Assembly: GCA_027335515.1 (NCBI GenBank)
Contig: DAHWHT010000241.1
Location: forward strand, 1-5,835
Direction of reading: 5' to 3'
DNA length: 5,835 nucleotides
From: Clostridia bacterium
GTDB taxonomy: Bacteria; Bacillota_E; RBS10-35; JAJYVN01
Both the position numbers and the translations under genes were made by a program. The notes beneath the pieces are model-generated. The model was not told the DNA's origin, searched no databases, and was given only the letters and a program-made list of their open reading frames with translations. Below, piece by piece: positions 4,736 through 5,835 of this stretch; within the stretch, counting starts at the first letter, position 1, and the number at the start of each line of letters is the position of its first letter.

Positions 4736-5835
4736 ATGGAGGTGACCAACGGGGAGCCGGCAAACGCCGCGCGCGGCGCTGTATGCCCGCGTTTCCAGCG
4801 AGGGGCAAGAGCGAGACGAAACCGTTCAGAGCCAGTTGGAGGCGTTGCGCGTCTACGCGGACGCCACGGGGTACGGCAAGCCTGCCGAGTTCGTGGACGA
4901 GGCCCGCTCAGGATATACGCTCGTGCGGCCCGCCCTCGACCGCCTGCGGGATGCCGTCTCCTCCGGCGCCTTCGATGTGGTGTTGATCCACGAGATTGGC
5001 CGCCTTGTCCGCGACTATGCGGACCAGGCGCTGCTCCTACGAGAGATCCGCGAGCGGGCCCAGGTGGAGTTTGTCAAACACCCCACCGACGACGGCCCTG
5101 AGGGCCAATTGCTGGAGAACATGCTCGGGGCCATCGCCAACTTTGAGGGCCGCGTGATCGCCGACCGCACACGCCGGGGCCGGCAGCACTGGGTGCGGCA
5201 GGGCGCCCTGGTCGGCGGCGGCGTCCCCTATGGCTACCGCACGGTGCCGCGTACCGCCGAGCACCGCTCCAGCATGGAGATAGACCCGGTAGAGGCAGAG
5301 GTGGTACGCGACATCTTCCGCCTGTTCGCGGTGGAAGGGCTCTCCTGCCGGGCCGTCTGCAAGCACCTGACGGCGACCGGTATCCCTACGCCCAGGGCGG
5401 GATCGCACTGGCACCCCAGCACCATGCAACGCCTGCTGACCAACACCGCCTACGTCGGCCGCTTTGTTTACGGCAGGAACGAGTCCGTGGAGCCGCAGCG
5501 CCGCGCCAAGCCGAACGGGCCCAACCGCAAGTCCTCGCGCCGCCCCCTGCCGCCGGAGCGCTGGGTCACCATCCCCTGCCCGGCCATCGTGGAAGAGGAC
5601 GCATTCCAGACGGCGCAGGCGCGACTGGCGGCCAATGCCCAGTTCTCGCCGAGAAACAACACGCGCCATCCTTGCCTGCTGCGGGGACGGATCCGCTGCG
5701 GCCAGTGCGGCGGGGCCTAAACCGGCCATACCCGCAAGGCGGCCGGCGGGAGGGAGCACCGCCACTACCGCTGCAACAACCGGGATCCGCTCAAGGTGGG
5801 CAATCGACCGACCTGCAGCGGCTTCGGCTACCTCG
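4736..5835 (+). pseudogene. Large serine recombinase, frameshifted and with premature stop (runs off right edge)
   Basis: Large serine recombinases cut and rejoin DNA through a catalytic serine, integrating or excising mobile elements. The start is ATG 4736 behind GGGGGTGAAGGG. Its frame (MEVTNGEPANAAR) must shift near 4767-4778, in the tract GCCGCGCGCGGCG, to reach AALYARVSSEGQERDETVQS, which holds the catalytic Ser of the YARVS motif (codon 4794). Loss of two bases (one GC unit) would explain it. The new frame continues through the resolvase domain (GRLVRDYADQALLLREI; NFEGRVIADRTRRG), the recombinase domain (GVPYGYR; STMQRLLTNTAYVGRFVYGR) and into the zinc ribbon (RGRIRCGQCGGA), where TAA at 5718-5720 intervenes. 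The same frame then resumes TGHTRKAAGGREHRHYRCNN to the edge, so the stop is a lesion; a single change from TAC could cause it. The longest intact frame starts at TTG 4836, downstream of the catalytic Ser, so it cannot be an active enzyme. Sequencing error is an alternative explanation. Confidence 0.8.

Noticed and set aside
4836..5720. TTG 4836 as the genuine start of an intact 294-residue recombinase
   Set aside because: Coding similarity extends upstream through YARVSSEGQERD, including the catalytic serine, and no ribosome binding site precedes the TTG.

Overview
The window is high-GC bacterial DNA (about 70% GC by eye over most of its length) with a visibly lower-GC left end (about 53% over the first ~470 bases). 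The genes resemble accessory or mobile DNA, not a housekeeping locus. They comprise the start of a SIR2-like (probable anti-phage) gene, two long Ala/Arg-rich helical proteins flanking a dense palindrome array, small genes of unknown function, and a damaged large serine recombinase. The recombinase type and GC content would fit a high-GC Bacillota, Chloroflexota or similar lineage, but the sequence does not settle the organism.

Layout from left to right: (1) complement(<1..473), the N-terminal 157 residues of a SIR2-family NAD-binding protein running off the left edge, with a good ribosome binding site; (2) 474-846, no gene seen; (3) complement(847..1158), a small protein with a C-terminal helix-turn-helix-like segment; (4) complement(1252..2025), a 257-residue helical/coiled-coil protein with a Trp-rich C-terminal region; (5) 2026-2463, a divergent intergenic region that, with the start of the next gene, carries eight copies of the palindromic core TGCGCGCA between 2227 and 2523, one inside a perfect 26-bp palindrome; (6) 2464..3492 (+), a 342-residue coiled-coil protein, followed by a small gene 3557..3835 (+); (7) complement(3842..4537), a membrane-anchored unknown whose reading frame may really hold two genes; (8) from 4736 to the right edge (+), a large serine recombinase with an N-terminal frameshift and a premature TAA in its zinc-ribbon region.

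The most interesting part is the centre. Two divergent coiled-coil genes face away from a cluster of near-identical palindromes, an arrangement like a plasmid or mobile-element partition/autoregulation locus (protein plus centromere or operator array), but without a recognisable ParA or ParB. A plausible overall reading is a mobile element with its own DNA-binding/segregation module, a decayed integrase on the right and SIR2 defence cargo on the left. That joint reading is inference; the individual features are read directly from the sequence.
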